Position numbers and translations under genes: made by a program. A DNA stretch of 64,000 nucleotides from Chamaecyparis obtusa (lineage: Eukaryota; Streptophyta; Pinopsida; Cupressales; Cupressaceae), in NCBI GenBank assembly GCA_027943335.1, contig BSBK01000524.1, positions 62,001 to 126,000 on the forward strand, read 5' to 3'. The notes under the pieces are model-generated. The model saw nothing but the letters and a program-made list of their open reading frames with translations, ran no database searches and was not told where the DNA came from. This document shows, one piece after another, positions 10,754 through 21,589 of this stretch. Numbering within the stretch: position 1 is the first letter of the stretch; each line of letters begins with the position of its first letter.

Positions 10754-12252
10754 TGTTGGAAACTACAATTGAAACAATTGTTATATTGTCATTGATGTCA
10801 AACCTTAATTGGTAAGATAGTTGCTATCTAGGCTCGAGTACCATATCTATTGATTGATGAAGAGGATTTGGGAAAGGAGATAACAAGATAACCTAAGAAA
10901 GGGTTGAGTTATTTGATACTTCAATGGGTACTTGATTAGTTGGCACATTGATAAGATAATGTATTGTTTATCTAAGTAAGAAGAAAGACTGGAGAGGTAG
11001 GCTTAACCGAGAAAAAGTGAAGAAATCTAGTTTAAGCCAAGTGATGTTGGTGTTGAACGAGCACTAGTATATGCCAAGTAAATCTAGTGTTGACCGAACA
11101 ACAGTAATTGCAACAAGAAATTATCGAGAAAAGACAGTGTTTTTCGAGGAAGACAGTTTGTAGTGGTGACCGAGATACATAGTGATGACTGAGGAGAAGA
11201 ACATAGTATTGACCAAGTGTCAGTAAATTACTTTTAGAGAAAGAATTAAGATTCCTAGCCGACATAGTTAAATTCTTGGGATATGTAAAATGTGTTAACA
11301 TTATTAATGAATTGTATGGAGCATTTAATGCATGGTAAATAATTTTCTTATGGATTCAAAGAGAATTTTGCAGATTTATCTAGAAGGAAGGATGAAGAAC
11401 ATAATGATGGAAGGATTCAATGAATCTAACCTAAACCTAAGATCTACAGAGGAGATTAAGTGTCAAAAGATGGATCTACCTAATTGAAGAGGTATAAAGG
11501 AAAACCTAATTATGAGGTTAAGAAGAGAGAATATGAGGTTGATGTTATTGACTGATAAGTCTAAGAAGAAGGATGTAGGTGAAATTGTGAAGGAGCTAAA
11601 CAGAGTTGTGATTGCTTGAAGCAAATTCTGAGAAGATCAGAGATGGAGATGGAAATGGAGATCAGTCAGTAAATCAAAATATATGTGCAAAGTGGATATT
11701 TTTTTTTAAAGTGAGTTGTATGTTTTTAGATTAGAAACTACTGTTACTTTTGAACCATTGTATTAGTCTAAATCCTTTAATCAAGGTTGACCTAACAGTC
11801 ATTGTATAAATCCTTTAATCAAGGTGAAATTCTAATGGAATGTTCTTAAGTTCTCTAACTAGGCCACTTTTGACAGAGTGTTTTAAATCCTTTAATAGGG
11901 TCACACCTAGTAGTATGTTTGTAAACATTTAACAGGGTTGGCTTTTCATAGAACTCACTTCAAAAGAGTGAAAATAAGTAGCATGTTACAAAGTGGTTTT
12001 TCCCAAGTTGGGTTTCCACTATAAATCTTGGTGTTATACTTGTGTGAATGTTTTGATGTGAATGTTGTTATATTCTGCAAGTTACTTACTTTTGGACAGT
12101 GGAATGCATGTTATATGTTTCTGATATATGCTATAGAGACCAAGTTGAATAGCTGATTAGATCTGAGATTGTTGAAGTGCTTGAAAGTTCAATTGGTATA
12201 TCTGGACCCGAGGATAAGTGATTCCCCCCAGTTATTCTAAAATATTCTAACA
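10754..12252 (+). repeat. Copia 5' LTR
   Basis: Runs from tgttggaaac to ttctaaca and matches 19233-20742 along its length. A TATA-like box (tataaagg) lies at 11493-11500. The LTR is followed by a primer-binding site two bases downstream. Confidence 0.92.
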
Positions 12253-12254
12253 AT

Positions 12255-12266
12255 TGGTATTAGAGC
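12255..12266 (+). promoter_or_regulatory. Copia primer-binding site (initiator Met tRNA type)
   Basis: tggtattagagc differs at one base from the plant tggtatcagagc primer site complementary to the 3' end of initiator methionine tRNA, and lies two bases after the LTR end. Confidence 0.85.
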
Positions 12267-12308
12267 TATTAGTGGTTACAGAGAAAAGTTTAAAGGTACT
12301 TGAAGCTA

Positions 12309-13350
12309 ATGATCAAGATGTATAAAAAGGAGGTACCAAAGTTGAACAAAGAGAACTTACCTGTATGGAAAACTCTGATGAAATTGCATCTAGCTAGCAT
12401 TGGTGATTCGATGAAGTACTATGTGGAACATGACTATGTTATACCTACTGCACCTTTGACTACCGAGGAGATGAAAGAAAAATAAGAACAAAATCAAGAA
12501 ATGTTGGAGATTGCATCTACTCTAAGCTATCGTAAATTTGAAGATATCAAAGATTGCACTACTGCAAAGCAAATGTGGGATACTCTTGCAACTATCTATG
12601 GTGGAGATATAAATGTACTGAGAGAAAAATTTGAAAGTTTGAGAGGTAAGTTTGATGAAATGAAAATGCAAGAAGAAGGTGAAAATATTGCTCATTACTA
12701 TGGTAGAATTAAGGAAGTAATGAATGCTATAAGAGGAGCTAATGGAAACATTAATGATGAAACTATTATTGGTAATGTATTGAGAAATTTGCTTCCTATC
12801 TATGCTATCAGAATTTTTGCAATTCAAGAATCAAGATGTAACCTTGGTAATGTTCTAACTCTGGAAAGTCTCAATGGCAAGCTTACTGCTTTTGAGCTAT
12901 CTAACTATGATAACTACACTATTCCTAATGTTGAATCTGCATTCAAGTCACAAATGGTACTGCATAAGTCTAAGAAGGTAAAAGAAAAGTGTGTGAAAAG
13001 TGATAGTGATAGTGACACTTTTGATGAGGAACTAGATGATCTTGAGGCACTCATGGCTAGAAGACTACAAAGAGGAAAATGGAAATATAAAGGTAAACTT
13101 CCTATAATCTATTTTTCATGTAACAAAGTTGGCCATATTGCAACAAGATTCCATGACATGACTGACAAGGATGAGAGAAGGGAAAGAAAGTACAAAGACA
13201 AGAGAAATGACATAGATCATCGAAGGTATAGAGAATACAAAGACAAAGGTAAGAAATCTTGCTATATTGCTGAAGAGGAAACTGACAGTGACACTAGTGA
13301 ATCTGATGAATGTGATATTGTTGTTTATGTTTCTATGAAAGATGATTTTG
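12309..13350 (+). pseudogene. Copia gag (nucleocapsid-type zinc knuckle degenerate)
   Basis: The frame opens with ATG at 12309, shortly after the primer site, reads KLNKENLPVWKTLMKLHLAS, and is interrupted by one TAA at 12483-12485 before continuing in the same frame. The middle part (TAKQMWDTLATIYGGD, FESLRGKFDEMKM, VLRNLLPIYA) is the UBN2/copia gag domain that builds the virus-like particle. The zinc knuckle near 13110-13150 reads IYFSCNKVGHIATRFHDM, so the first and last cysteines of CX2CX4HX4C are gone. An acidic and lysine-rich linker leads into protease without a stop, as in single-ORF copia polyproteins. Confidence 0.9.
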
Positions 13351-13380
13351 ATGAAGATGAGAAAATTGCACTTATTTCTT

Positions 13381-14420
13381 ATGTGAGTAAAGGTGATAAA
13401 TGGATTATTGATAGTGGTTTCTCACATCACATGACTGGTGATAAAAGTAAATTTGAAACCCTAAATCATTACAAAGGTAGAAGTGTTAAGTTTGGTAATG
13501 ATGCACCATATCCTATGAGAGGTAAAGGATCAATTAAGCTGACTGATAAGATCACATGTGAAAATTCTTATTGGGCTGAAGGTCTTAACTATAATTTGCT
13601 GAGTGTTTCACAGCTGAACAATATAGGTTACCGAGTGGAATTTTATCACAGAAAGGCTAAAATATTTGATGCCACTGGTGAACTAGTTGGAAGTGGAGAA
13701 CATACAAGAGGTAACTTGTTCTATCTAGACCTATATGAAGAAACATGTTTGTTTGCACAATTTGATGATGTATGGTTATGGCATAAGAGGCCATGTCATG
13801 TGAATTTTGATAATCTGGTAACTATTATAAAAAAGAAGAAAGTTAGAGGTTTGTCGAGATTGAAGAAACTTAATAATGTGACGTGTAAACAATATCAATT
13901 GGGAAAAATGACAAAGTCTAGTTTTAAGAGCAAGACATATACTTCTAAAAATATTTTAGAATTGGTTCATATTGACCTTTGTGGACCTATGGGTGTACAA
14001 AGTTATTATGGTGATAAGTATTTTATTTTGTTTATTGATGACTACACTAGGATGATGACTGTAATATTTTTGAAAGAGAAATCTGATGCATTTCAGTTGT
14101 TTAAGTGGTATTTGGAAAAAGTTGAAAAAGAAACAAGTAGAATCTTGAAATGTTTGAGGTCTGATCGAGGTGGAGAATTTATATCAAATGAGTTTAATTT
14201 GTTCTACAATGATAGAGGAATCAAGAGACAGATGTCTGCACCGAGAACACCTCCATAGAATGGCATAGCATAAAGAAGAAACATGTCAATTATGAATTGT
14301 ACAAGAACACTGATGATTGAAAAGAATATTGCACAAAAATATTGGAGAGAAGCTATAAGTACAATTGTTTATACCTTGAATCAAGTACAAATCAAGAAAG
14401 GTACAAATGCTACACCTTTT
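13381..14420 (+). pseudogene. Copia protease and integrase region
   Basis: Protease: WIIDSGFSHHMTGD at about 13401 keeps the catalytic Asp-Ser-Gly, although the usual cysteine after it is Phe. GAG-pre-integrase: LWHKRPCHVNFDNL at about 13775, with the following zinc pair reading CKQYQLGK, where the second Cys is Tyr. Integrase core: HIDLCGPM (first Asp), SDRGGEFISNEF (second Asp). The frame stops at TAG 14256-14258, and the catalytic Glu codon is itself replaced by TAA at 14271-14273. Homology continues to about 14420 (CTRTLMIEKNIA; NQVQIKK). This enzyme normally joins element DNA to the chromosome; this copy is dead. Confidence 0.9.
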
Positions 14421-15000
14421 GAGTTAGGTATGGTTATGCACCTAATGTGAAGTATTTTATAATCATTGGGAATAAATGCTATATATTGAAAGACAATAGG
14501 AATGGAAAATTTGATACAAAAAGCGATGAAGGCATATTCTTAGGTTATTCCACTAAGAGAAAAGCTTATAAGTATTTGAATTCTAACACTAAGTAAGTTG
14601 TGGAAAGTGCAAATGTAAGAGTTGATGAATATGCATAAAAGATTGAATTGGAGGGCAAACAAGAACATGAAGATTACATATCTTTTATTTACATGGAAGG
14701 AGAGGCAAGTAATACACTTGAACCATATGAAGAGTCATGGATAAGCAATACTGAGCATCATGAGGATGCTTCCGAGCATCATGAGGATGCTACCAAGCAA
14801 TTAGAAGAAGAAGTAGATGACTTACAAGATGAATATAAAATTCAAGAACACAAAGAAAAGAAATCTTAACCTACATTGGCACAATATGTAAGAAGACATC
14901 ACAATCCTGAACAAATCGTTGGAGATAAAGAGTCTGGAATCCTGACAAGAAGTAAGTTGAAAGATCATACATGTTTATTATGTGAGTTTAAACCTAAAAC
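14421..15000 (+). pseudogene. Copia integrase C-terminus and IN-RT linker
   Basis: Broken frames retain the integrase carboxyl region (KSDEGIFLGYSTKRKAYK around 14520-14570). An acidic linker at 14648-14869 contains a 21-bp tandem duplication giving EHHEDAS/EHHEDAT. The linker is unstructured in copia polyproteins. A frame change occurs between here and RT, since RT is in a different frame from gag-IN. Confidence 0.8.
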
Positions 15001-15718
15001 AGTAAAAGATGCTTTATAGAATGATGATTGGATACAAGCCATGAATGAAGAGATTGATTAGATAGAAAAGAATGATACCTAGACTCTGGTGCTGAGACTA
15101 GAAGACAAGAATGTTATTGGAACAAAATGGGTATTTAGAAACAAGCTAAATGAACATGGAGAGGTCACAAGAAACAAGGCAAGATTGGTATGCAAGGGGT
15201 ATGCACAAGAAGAAGAAATTGACTATGGAGAGACATTTTCCCCTGTTGCAAGATTAGAGGGAGTAAGGAATCTACTTGCATATGTTGCATATAAAGGTTT
15301 CAAAGTATATCAGATGGATGTCAAATTTGCATTCTTGAATGGTATATTAGAAGAAGAGGTATACATTGAACAAGCTGAAGGATTTTTTGATTGGAGGAAG
15401 AAAAATATGGTTTGCAAGTTGAACAAGGCGCTATATGGATTGAAGCAAGCCCCCAAAGAATGGTATGGGAGACTACATAATTATTTGATAAAGATTTGAT
15501 TTGCAAGAACAAATGACAATGACAATCTGTATATGAAGATAGAGAAAGGTAAAGGGATTTTGTTAGCTGAAATTTTTGTTGATGATATCATATTTGGAGG
15601 ACAAGATGCCCTATGTCAGAATTTTTCAAATGAGATGCAAATTGAGTTTGAAATGTCTATGTTTGGAGAGATCAAATTATTTGTTGGTTTGTAAGTTTAG
15701 TAGATGGATAAAGGTATC
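15001..15718 (+). pseudogene. Copia reverse transcriptase, N-terminal part
   Basis: The longest open piece (15089-15499) reads [59 protein letters not shown] and [16 protein letters not shown], all hallmark copia RT blocks. After a stop the palm continues with the catalytic box FVDDIIFGG (about 15575-15600), the usual copia YVDD with Phe first, both aspartates kept. About 40 residues further on, the coding sequence is interrupted by the nested LTR element at 15719 and resumes at 17970. RT in this family acts inside the particle to make the cDNA. Confidence 0.92.
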
Positions 15719-16052
15719 TGTTAGAGTAGTCTTATGTTAGCTAATAATTAAATCATTTAATTATTAGTTTATCATACTCTTGGCTTAAGTTTCACTTAGG
15801 CGCTTTATAATTCTTTAGGGTTTTAGCCTTTAGGGTTTCGTGTTTCCTTTTATAAGGATTCACTTCTTTCATTTCAATAAGGAGATTGTATTATTTTCAT
15901 CATTGTTAATAGAAGATTATTTTCTTGCAACATGGTTTTGTAGTCTCTGGCCTATTGGCCGCCATAGCTTCTGCCTTCTCTTTTTGCTTCTTCTTTGTGA
16001 CAGTCTTGCATGCAGGTGTTCTTGGGATGATTTGCGTTTGTCAAATCTAACA
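15719..16052 (+). repeat. Nested element 5' LTR
   Basis: 334 bp with 6-bp inverted ends tgttag/ctaaca; includes a ttttataagga TATA-like region around 15850. One mismatch to 17631-17964. Confidence 0.95.
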
Positions 16053-16065
16053 TGGTATCAGAGCC
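16053..16065 (+). promoter_or_regulatory. Nested element primer-binding site
   Basis: tggtatcagagcc follows the LTR with no gap and matches the initiator Met tRNA primer site used by most plant LTR elements. Confidence 0.93.
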
Positions 16066-16109
16066 ATCTTGCTGCTCGCTGTTCGTGTTTTGTTGAAGTG
16101 ATTCAGATG

Positions 16110-16425
16110 CAGGAGGGTTTCAGAGCACCGCCGAGCGGCCACCCCGCGCCCGTGCCACCGCCGCTCTCCGGTGCTCCGCTCCGCAGCTCCTCCCGGCGGC
16201 TCCTCCGCCGTCTGCTGCCCGCCGGCCCAGCGCCCGCTCGCGCCCCCGCGCCCCCGCTCCGCTCTGCAGGCTTCGCCCGGCCCACCGCCGCTCCGCTGGC
16301 CCCCGCCGCCGGTGGCGGCCCGTTTCAGCCCCCGCGGGCTCATTTCACAGCAGCGCGGTCATATGACCAACCAGGGGCTGCGGCCCAGCCCCCGGAGCGC
16401 GCCATGCGCCCGGGGGCCTATTTTT
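16110..16425. other. GC-rich island inside the nested element
   Basis: About 300 bp of C/G-dominated sequence (ccgccg, cccgcg words) in a window that is otherwise about two-thirds A+T. All frames give Pro/Ala/Arg/Gly-rich peptides with no recognisable domain. It could be captured host DNA (for example a 5' exon) or a structured packaging/leader segment. Confidence 0.7.
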
Positions 16426-17620
16426 TTTAGCCCCTGGGGCTCTTTTTTTGCCTTTTTGGGGGTACCTGGGCCTTTTTCGCTCTACAGGGAGCATACGGGG
16501 GTCTTTTTCTGACTTCCATATATCGTCGGAAAGCTCTTTCCGAGAACTTTTCGATGGTGGAGGTTAGGGTTTTTGGTTCCACCATTTTAATAGTGTTTTT
16601 TTCTGTTGAAGTTTGATATCTCTTTTTGCCTTCCGGGAGTCATATCTGGCTCATCCGGACTCCTTTTTCGGCAAACAAGATATCGTCGGAAAGCTGATTC
16701 TGTGTACTATTCAGTGGCAGAGGTATTTCTTCCAGATTCTGCTCCAGATTTTCACTCCTCCGAGTTATGCAGTTTATGCCCTCTGGTGGTGTGCTTGGTT
16801 CTACAGGTCCGGGGATCTCTTCTTCTGGTTTCTTAGTGCACTCTTCTTTCTGACTTCTGAGCTTGCATGCTCTTTCTAATGTATCTTTGTTCTGTAAACG
16901 CACTGAGATAAAGTGCCTGCTTTTGCATTTTGGGATCTTGAACACTATGTGTTTGTTTGTATACGCACTCAGTTATAAAGTGCCATGGGGGGATTCTGAT
17001 GCATTTGCCACTATAGGCGCATCCACTCTTGTCAAGTGAGCGTACCTTCCACGACATTAGCCCATGTAGACTGTGTCTATGACACCGCCCTTTATCCTGT
17101 GTGTGTGCTTCTGTTGCACTGTTGGTGTTCCTGTTTCTTCTTCTTGCAGATGTTTCTGGCATTGCATTTCAGTGTTCCTGTCACCCCGTTCAGCATTATG
17201 GGGGGGTTCACCTGTTGGTTCTATTGCTTCCTTGGTTCGGTTGAGTGATCTACGTATTCAATTTTTGTTCCTATGTACTAGGCGGATGCAGTGGCTAGGC
17301 ACCTATGCATTTCGGTGAGATGGATCATCTACTATATAGACACTCATTCATTCCTTTTTTGGAGGTCACCTCTTCGATTGATCAGCTCTTCAGACACTTG
17401 TCTTCTCTACCTGGTCATGCACTTCAGTGGGGGTTCCAGCAGTATCTTCTGACAGATTTTTCAGACATGCTTCGGAGGAGCTTCTTGCTCTCTTCTTGTT
17501 CCTTTCTCTGGGACATCTTTTGCTTTATGTTTGGGTACCTGATCAGGCCTAGTTGCCGGGACCCATCTTTCCTGCTTTCTGCAGTAGTTTAGCTTTTTTT
17601 GCTTCTCCCTAAGTTACACT

Positions 17621-17630
17621 TAAGGGGGGG
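17621..17630 (+). promoter_or_regulatory. Nested element polypurine tract
   Basis: taaggggggg lies immediately upstream of the 3' LTR, the expected plus-strand priming site. Confidence 0.9.
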
Positions 17631-17964
17631 TGTTAGAGTAGTCTTATGTTAGCTAATAATTAAATCATTTAATTATTAGTTTATCATACTCTTGGCTTAA
17701 GTTTCACTTAGGCGCTTTATAATTCTTTAGGGTTTTAGCCTTTAGGGTTTCGTGTTTCCTTTTATAAGGATTCACTTCTTTCATTTCAATAAGGAGATTG
17801 TATTATTTTCATCATTGTTAATAGAAGATTATTTTCTTGCAACATGGTTTTGCAGTCTCTGGCCTATTGGCCGCCATAGCTTCTGCCTTCTCTTTTTGCT
17901 TCTTCTTTGTGACAGTCTTGCATGCAGGTGTTCTTGGGATGATTTGCGTTTGTCAAATCTAACA
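17631..17964 (+). repeat. Nested element 3' LTR
   Basis: 334 bp, ending ctaaca, followed by the gtatc target copy and the resumption of the copia RT. Confidence 0.95.
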
Positions 17965-17969
17965 GTATC

Positions 17970-18779
17970 TACATTACTCAATCTAAATATGTTAAAGATA
18001 TACTGCAAAATTTTGGTAAGGAAGACTCCAGACCAATGAGTACTCCTATGGCTCCTAGATAGAAACTATCTAAAATTTATAATACTGCTGAAGTGAATCA
18101 AACCTTGTATAGATATATGATTGGAATTATACAATATGTTGTTCACAATAGACTGGATATTGCCCTAGCAGTTGGGATTGTGACAAGATTTTCTACCAAT
18201 CCTAAGGAGAATTATATGATGGCAGTGAAAAGAACCTTGAGATATCTAAAAGGAATCGAGGATTATGGATTATACTAAAAAAATAATGAAAAGTTTGAAA
18301 TAAGAGTTTACACTAATGTAGATTGGGCTAGAAATGTTGATGATAGAAAAAGTACAAGTGGTGGAGAATTCTTTCTAGGAAAGAGATTAGTCTCCTAGAC
18401 AAGCAAGAAGCAAAACCGCATTTCCCAATCTACAACATAAGATGAGCATGTAGCAATAGCAGTGAGTTGTTTAAATTTAGTGTGGATTAAGCAATTATTA
18501 AAAGGAACGAAAGAGGAAATCACTGAGCTGGTTGTTATTTTCTATAATAACACTAGTGTTATTAATATATCAAAGAATCCAGTTATGCACACAAAGACTA
18601 AGCATATTGCTATCAAGTATCATTACTTGAGAGAGCTAGTTCAAGACAAAGAAGCGAGAATAGAATATGTAAATACAAAGGAACAATTAACAGATATATT
18701 CACAAAAGCTTTACCTAAGGATGCTCATGAATATATTAGAGGTAAACTATGGGTGTTTCCCATAACTGAGGTTCCCTAG
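17970..18779 (+). pseudogene. Copia RT C-terminus and RNase H
   Basis: Copia coding resumes after the nested element with the RT thumb, then RYMIGIIQYVVHNRLDIALA and AVKRTLRYLKGIEDYGLY (18093-18278). After a TAA, RNase H follows: VYTNVDWARNVDDRKSTSGG, where the first catalytic Asp of the usual YTDADW block is Asn. The block that should carry the Glu reads TT-stop-DEHVAIA. The end is open at 18462-18779 (HTKTKHIAIKYHYLRELV, KEQLTDIFTKALPKDAHEY). The terminal TAG is at 18777-18779. Confidence 0.9.
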
Positions 18780-19220
18780 TCAACTAGGAGCACTGTATCA
18801 AATGTGCTAAACATAATATTTGACAAATTGATGCAGAAAAGGTCATACTTTAGGAGTTGCCTAGAGTTGTGAGAAGTGAAGCAGAGATGATAATTAGTCA
18901 TAAGAAAGATGACAAAAGAAGAATACAACATACAAAACTGGCACGCATATATCTACATGTGGAAGATGGAAGTAATAGATATAGCTTTGGCATTGTTGTC
19001 AAAGAGGGAGAGATTCAAATGAAAACACAAAGGGAGAAGATTCAATGAAACCTGAGAGAGAGATACAAAAAATATTCAGAGGGAGCAATTGTGTATGCAG
19101 TCAGGAAAAAGAAAGTTGTGAATCAAAATGAAACTAAGGATATTATAAAAATTTGATGCACAAAGTTTTTGGATTGTTTGGTAAATTATGTGTTATTCAT
19201 ATGGTGTTGCCATCAATGCC
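18780..19220 (+). other. Copia 3' untranslated segment
   Basis: Sequence between the RNase H stop and the polypurine tract. A 63-codon frame at 18857-19048 is unrecognised and ends in a purine-rich stretch; it is probably not a gene. Confidence 0.6.
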
Positions 19221-19232
19221 AAAGAGGGAGAT
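19221..19232 (+). promoter_or_regulatory. Copia polypurine tract
   Basis: aaagagggagat directly precedes the 3' LTR; this is the common copia plus-strand primer motif. Confidence 0.85.
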
Positions 19233-20742
19233 AGTCGGAAACTATAATTGAAACAATTGTTATGTTGTCATTGATGTCAAACCTTAACTGGTAAGATAGT
19301 TTCTATCTAGGAGAGTACCATATCTATTGATTGATGAAGAGGATTTGGGAAAGGAGATAACAAGAGAACCTAAGGAAAGGTTGACTGATTTGATACTTCA
19401 ATGGGTACTTGATTAGTTGGCATATTGATAAGATAATGTATTATTTATCTAAGTTAGAAGAAAGACTAGAGAGGTAGGCTTAACCGAGCAAAAGTGAAGA
19501 AATCTAGTTTAAGCTGAGTGATGTTGGTGTCGACCGAGCACTAGTATATGCCGAGTAAATCTAGTGTTGATCGAACATCAGTAATTGCTGAGAGATAGGA
19601 AATTACCGAGCAAAGAAAGTGTTTGCCGAGGAAGACAGTTTGTAGTGGTGACCGAGATACACAGTGATGACCGAGGAGAAGAAAATAGTATTGACCAAGT
19701 GTTAGTAAATCACTTTTAGAGAAAGAATTAAGATTCCTAGCCGACATAGTTGAATTCTTGGGATATGTAAAACATGTTGACACTATTAATGAATTGTATG
19801 GAGTATTTAATGCATGGAAAATCATTTTCTTATGGATTCAAAGAGAAGTTTGGAGATGTATCTAGAAGGAAGGATGAAGAACATAATAATGGAAGGATTC
19901 GATGAATCCGACCTAAACCTAAGATCTACGGAGGAGATTAAGAGGCAAAAGATGGATCTACCTAATCAAAGAGGTATAAAGGAAAACCTAATTGTGAGGT
20001 TAAGAAGAGAGAAGAAGAAGTTGATGTTATTGACTGATAAGTCTAAGTAGAAGGCTGAAGGTGAAATTGTGAAGGAGCTGAACAGAGTTGTGATTGCTTG
20101 AAGTGAATTCTGAGAAGACCAAAGATGGAGATGGAAATGTAGACCGGTCAGTAAATCAACAAATATGTGTGAAGTGGATTTGCATTTGTAAAGTGAGTTG
20201 TATGTTTTTCAGATCAGAAACTACTGTTACTTACTAACGATTGTATCAGTCTAAATCCTTTAATCAAGGTTGACCTAACAGTCATTGTATAAATCCTTTA
20301 ATCAAGGTGACATTCTAATGGAATACTCTTAAGTCCTCCAACCAGGACCCTTTTGATAGAGTATTTTAAATCCTTTAATAGGGTCACACCTAACATTGTG
20401 TTTGTAAACCTTTAACATGGTTGGCTTTTCATAGAGCTCACTTCAGAAGAGTGAAAATCAGTAGCATGTTACAAAGTGGTTTTTCCCAAGTTGGGTTTCC
20501 ACTATAAATCTTGGTGTTATACTTGTGTGAATGTTTTGATGTGAATGTTGTTATATTTTGCAAGTTAATTACTTTTGGACAATGGACCGCATGTTATATG
20601 CTTCTGATATATGCTATAAAGACTGAGTTGAATAGATGATTAGATCTAAGTTTGTTGAAGTGCTAGAAATTTCAATTGGTACATTTGGACCCGAGGATAA
20701 CTGATTCCCCCCTCCTCTCAGTTATTCTAAAACATTCTAACA
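19233..20742 (+). repeat. Copia 3' LTR
   Basis: Matches 10754-12252 throughout. Its first bases read agtcgg instead of tgttgg, so the terminal TG is mutated. It ends ttctaaca. Confidence 0.92.
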
Positions 20743-21589
20743 AAAACACATCTACCAAAGGGCTCACTACCTAGAAGAAAAAGGTTCACTCTCGGAGGGA
20801 TCACTACTCAGATGAAGAATAATAAAAGAGACAAGATCCACCACCAGTCCACCTCTACAATTTGACTAAAATATTAGTAGATACTTTATGCTCACTACTT
20901 CTAATAGCTGACACATAAAAGTCCACATTGCATATTACAATACTTCACATCCAACTCATATCCACACATACAAAGATATATATTATCTTTCTCACATCTT
21001 TAGCACATTTTTACACATACTCTCTCAATAATTCATCCTTTATTTATACTGTCATCATACTTGAAAAATCTCCTAAGGTTCTAGCTAAGCGCATTAACCA
21101 AACATTATTCAAATTAGGTCAACACTAAAGCATTCCTATGATGGAAAGGAATGAAAAGCCAATCATGTCACATCTTAACTAGGACCAAAATATAAAACAT
21201 ACATTTTACTCTTCAATTCACATTCACCAGAGATTTTTATTTGAAAGTGTAAACACTTGAGGTCAGCCAAATATAGAGTAAACTTCATCAGACTTTGAGA
21301 GCATGCATCCAAAACACAAAAAATGCAGCAATATAATTGAACAAAGATAAGAACATAATATGTGAAATTACAAATCCAAAACACTAAAAATCATCATGCA
21401 GAGTAATGTGGAGCATGAATTTCTCACAACAAACTTTGCCAAACATTGTCACATACCGATGAACACCAATTCCTTTGAACTTTTATCTGAAGCACAAAAT
21501 CCATTATCTAATATCTCTAAATACTACTTAACAACATATCCAAACGACACAAATGGATTTTCAATATAGAAGAAATTGAAAGTATGTCT
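20743..21589. other. Repeat DNA between copia elements
   Basis: No intact gene. The left part repeats gctcactac-like words seen on the other side of the copia insertion. The right part probably holds the 3' LTR or 3' end of the minus-strand copia remnant that becomes readable from about 21590, but I could not define an LTR. Confidence 0.35.

Larger units (their letters stand above)
15719..17964 (+). mobile_element. Young non-autonomous LTR element (TRIM/LARD-like) nested in copia RT
   Basis: A 2,246-bp insertion flanked by a perfect 5-bp target duplication, gtatc (15714-15718 and 17965-17969). It has two 334-bp LTRs (tgttag...ctaaca), a perfect tggtatcagagcc primer site directly after the 5' LTR, and a polypurine tract (taaggggggg) directly before the 3' LTR. 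By eye the LTRs differ at a single base (tag versus cag in ttttg[t/c]agtc). The 1,578-bp interior encodes no gag or pol that I recognise, so it must be mobilised by proteins from another element, probably copia-type. It is too long for a classical TRIM and short for a LARD. Apparent open frames at 15840-16430 and 17752-18039 merely cross LTR borders. Confidence 0.95.
10754..20742 (+). mobile_element. Ty1/copia LTR retrotransposon, decayed, with nested element
   Basis: Two direct LTRs (10754-12252 and 19233-20742), a tRNA primer site, gag, protease, integrase, RT and RNase H in copia order (integrase before RT), and a polypurine tract at the 3' LTR make this a near-complete copia element of about 7.7 kb once the nested insertion (15719-17964) is discounted. 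It has in-frame stops, at least one frameshift and lost catalytic residues, so it is inactive. The first 100 bp of the LTRs differ by about six substitutions and a small indel, so the insertion is old. The flanking 5-mers (aaagg, aaaac) do not match, so the target duplication is decayed or lost. Confidence 0.93.

Noticed and set aside
16053..16065. tRNA gene suggested by tRNA-like words at LTR borders
   Set aside because: These are primer-binding sites complementary only to a tRNA 3' end; no cloverleaf sequence is present here or elsewhere in the window.
15840..16512. Pro/Ala-rich open frames (196 and 113 codons) in the nested element
   Set aside because: One begins inside the LTR and crosses the primer site; all frames across the GC-rich island are open because stops are rare in GC-rich DNA. 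No domain is seen.
10749..20747. Target-site duplication for the copia element (aaagg versus aaaac)
   Set aside because: Only three of five bases agree and both sides are A-rich; not acceptable as a duplication.
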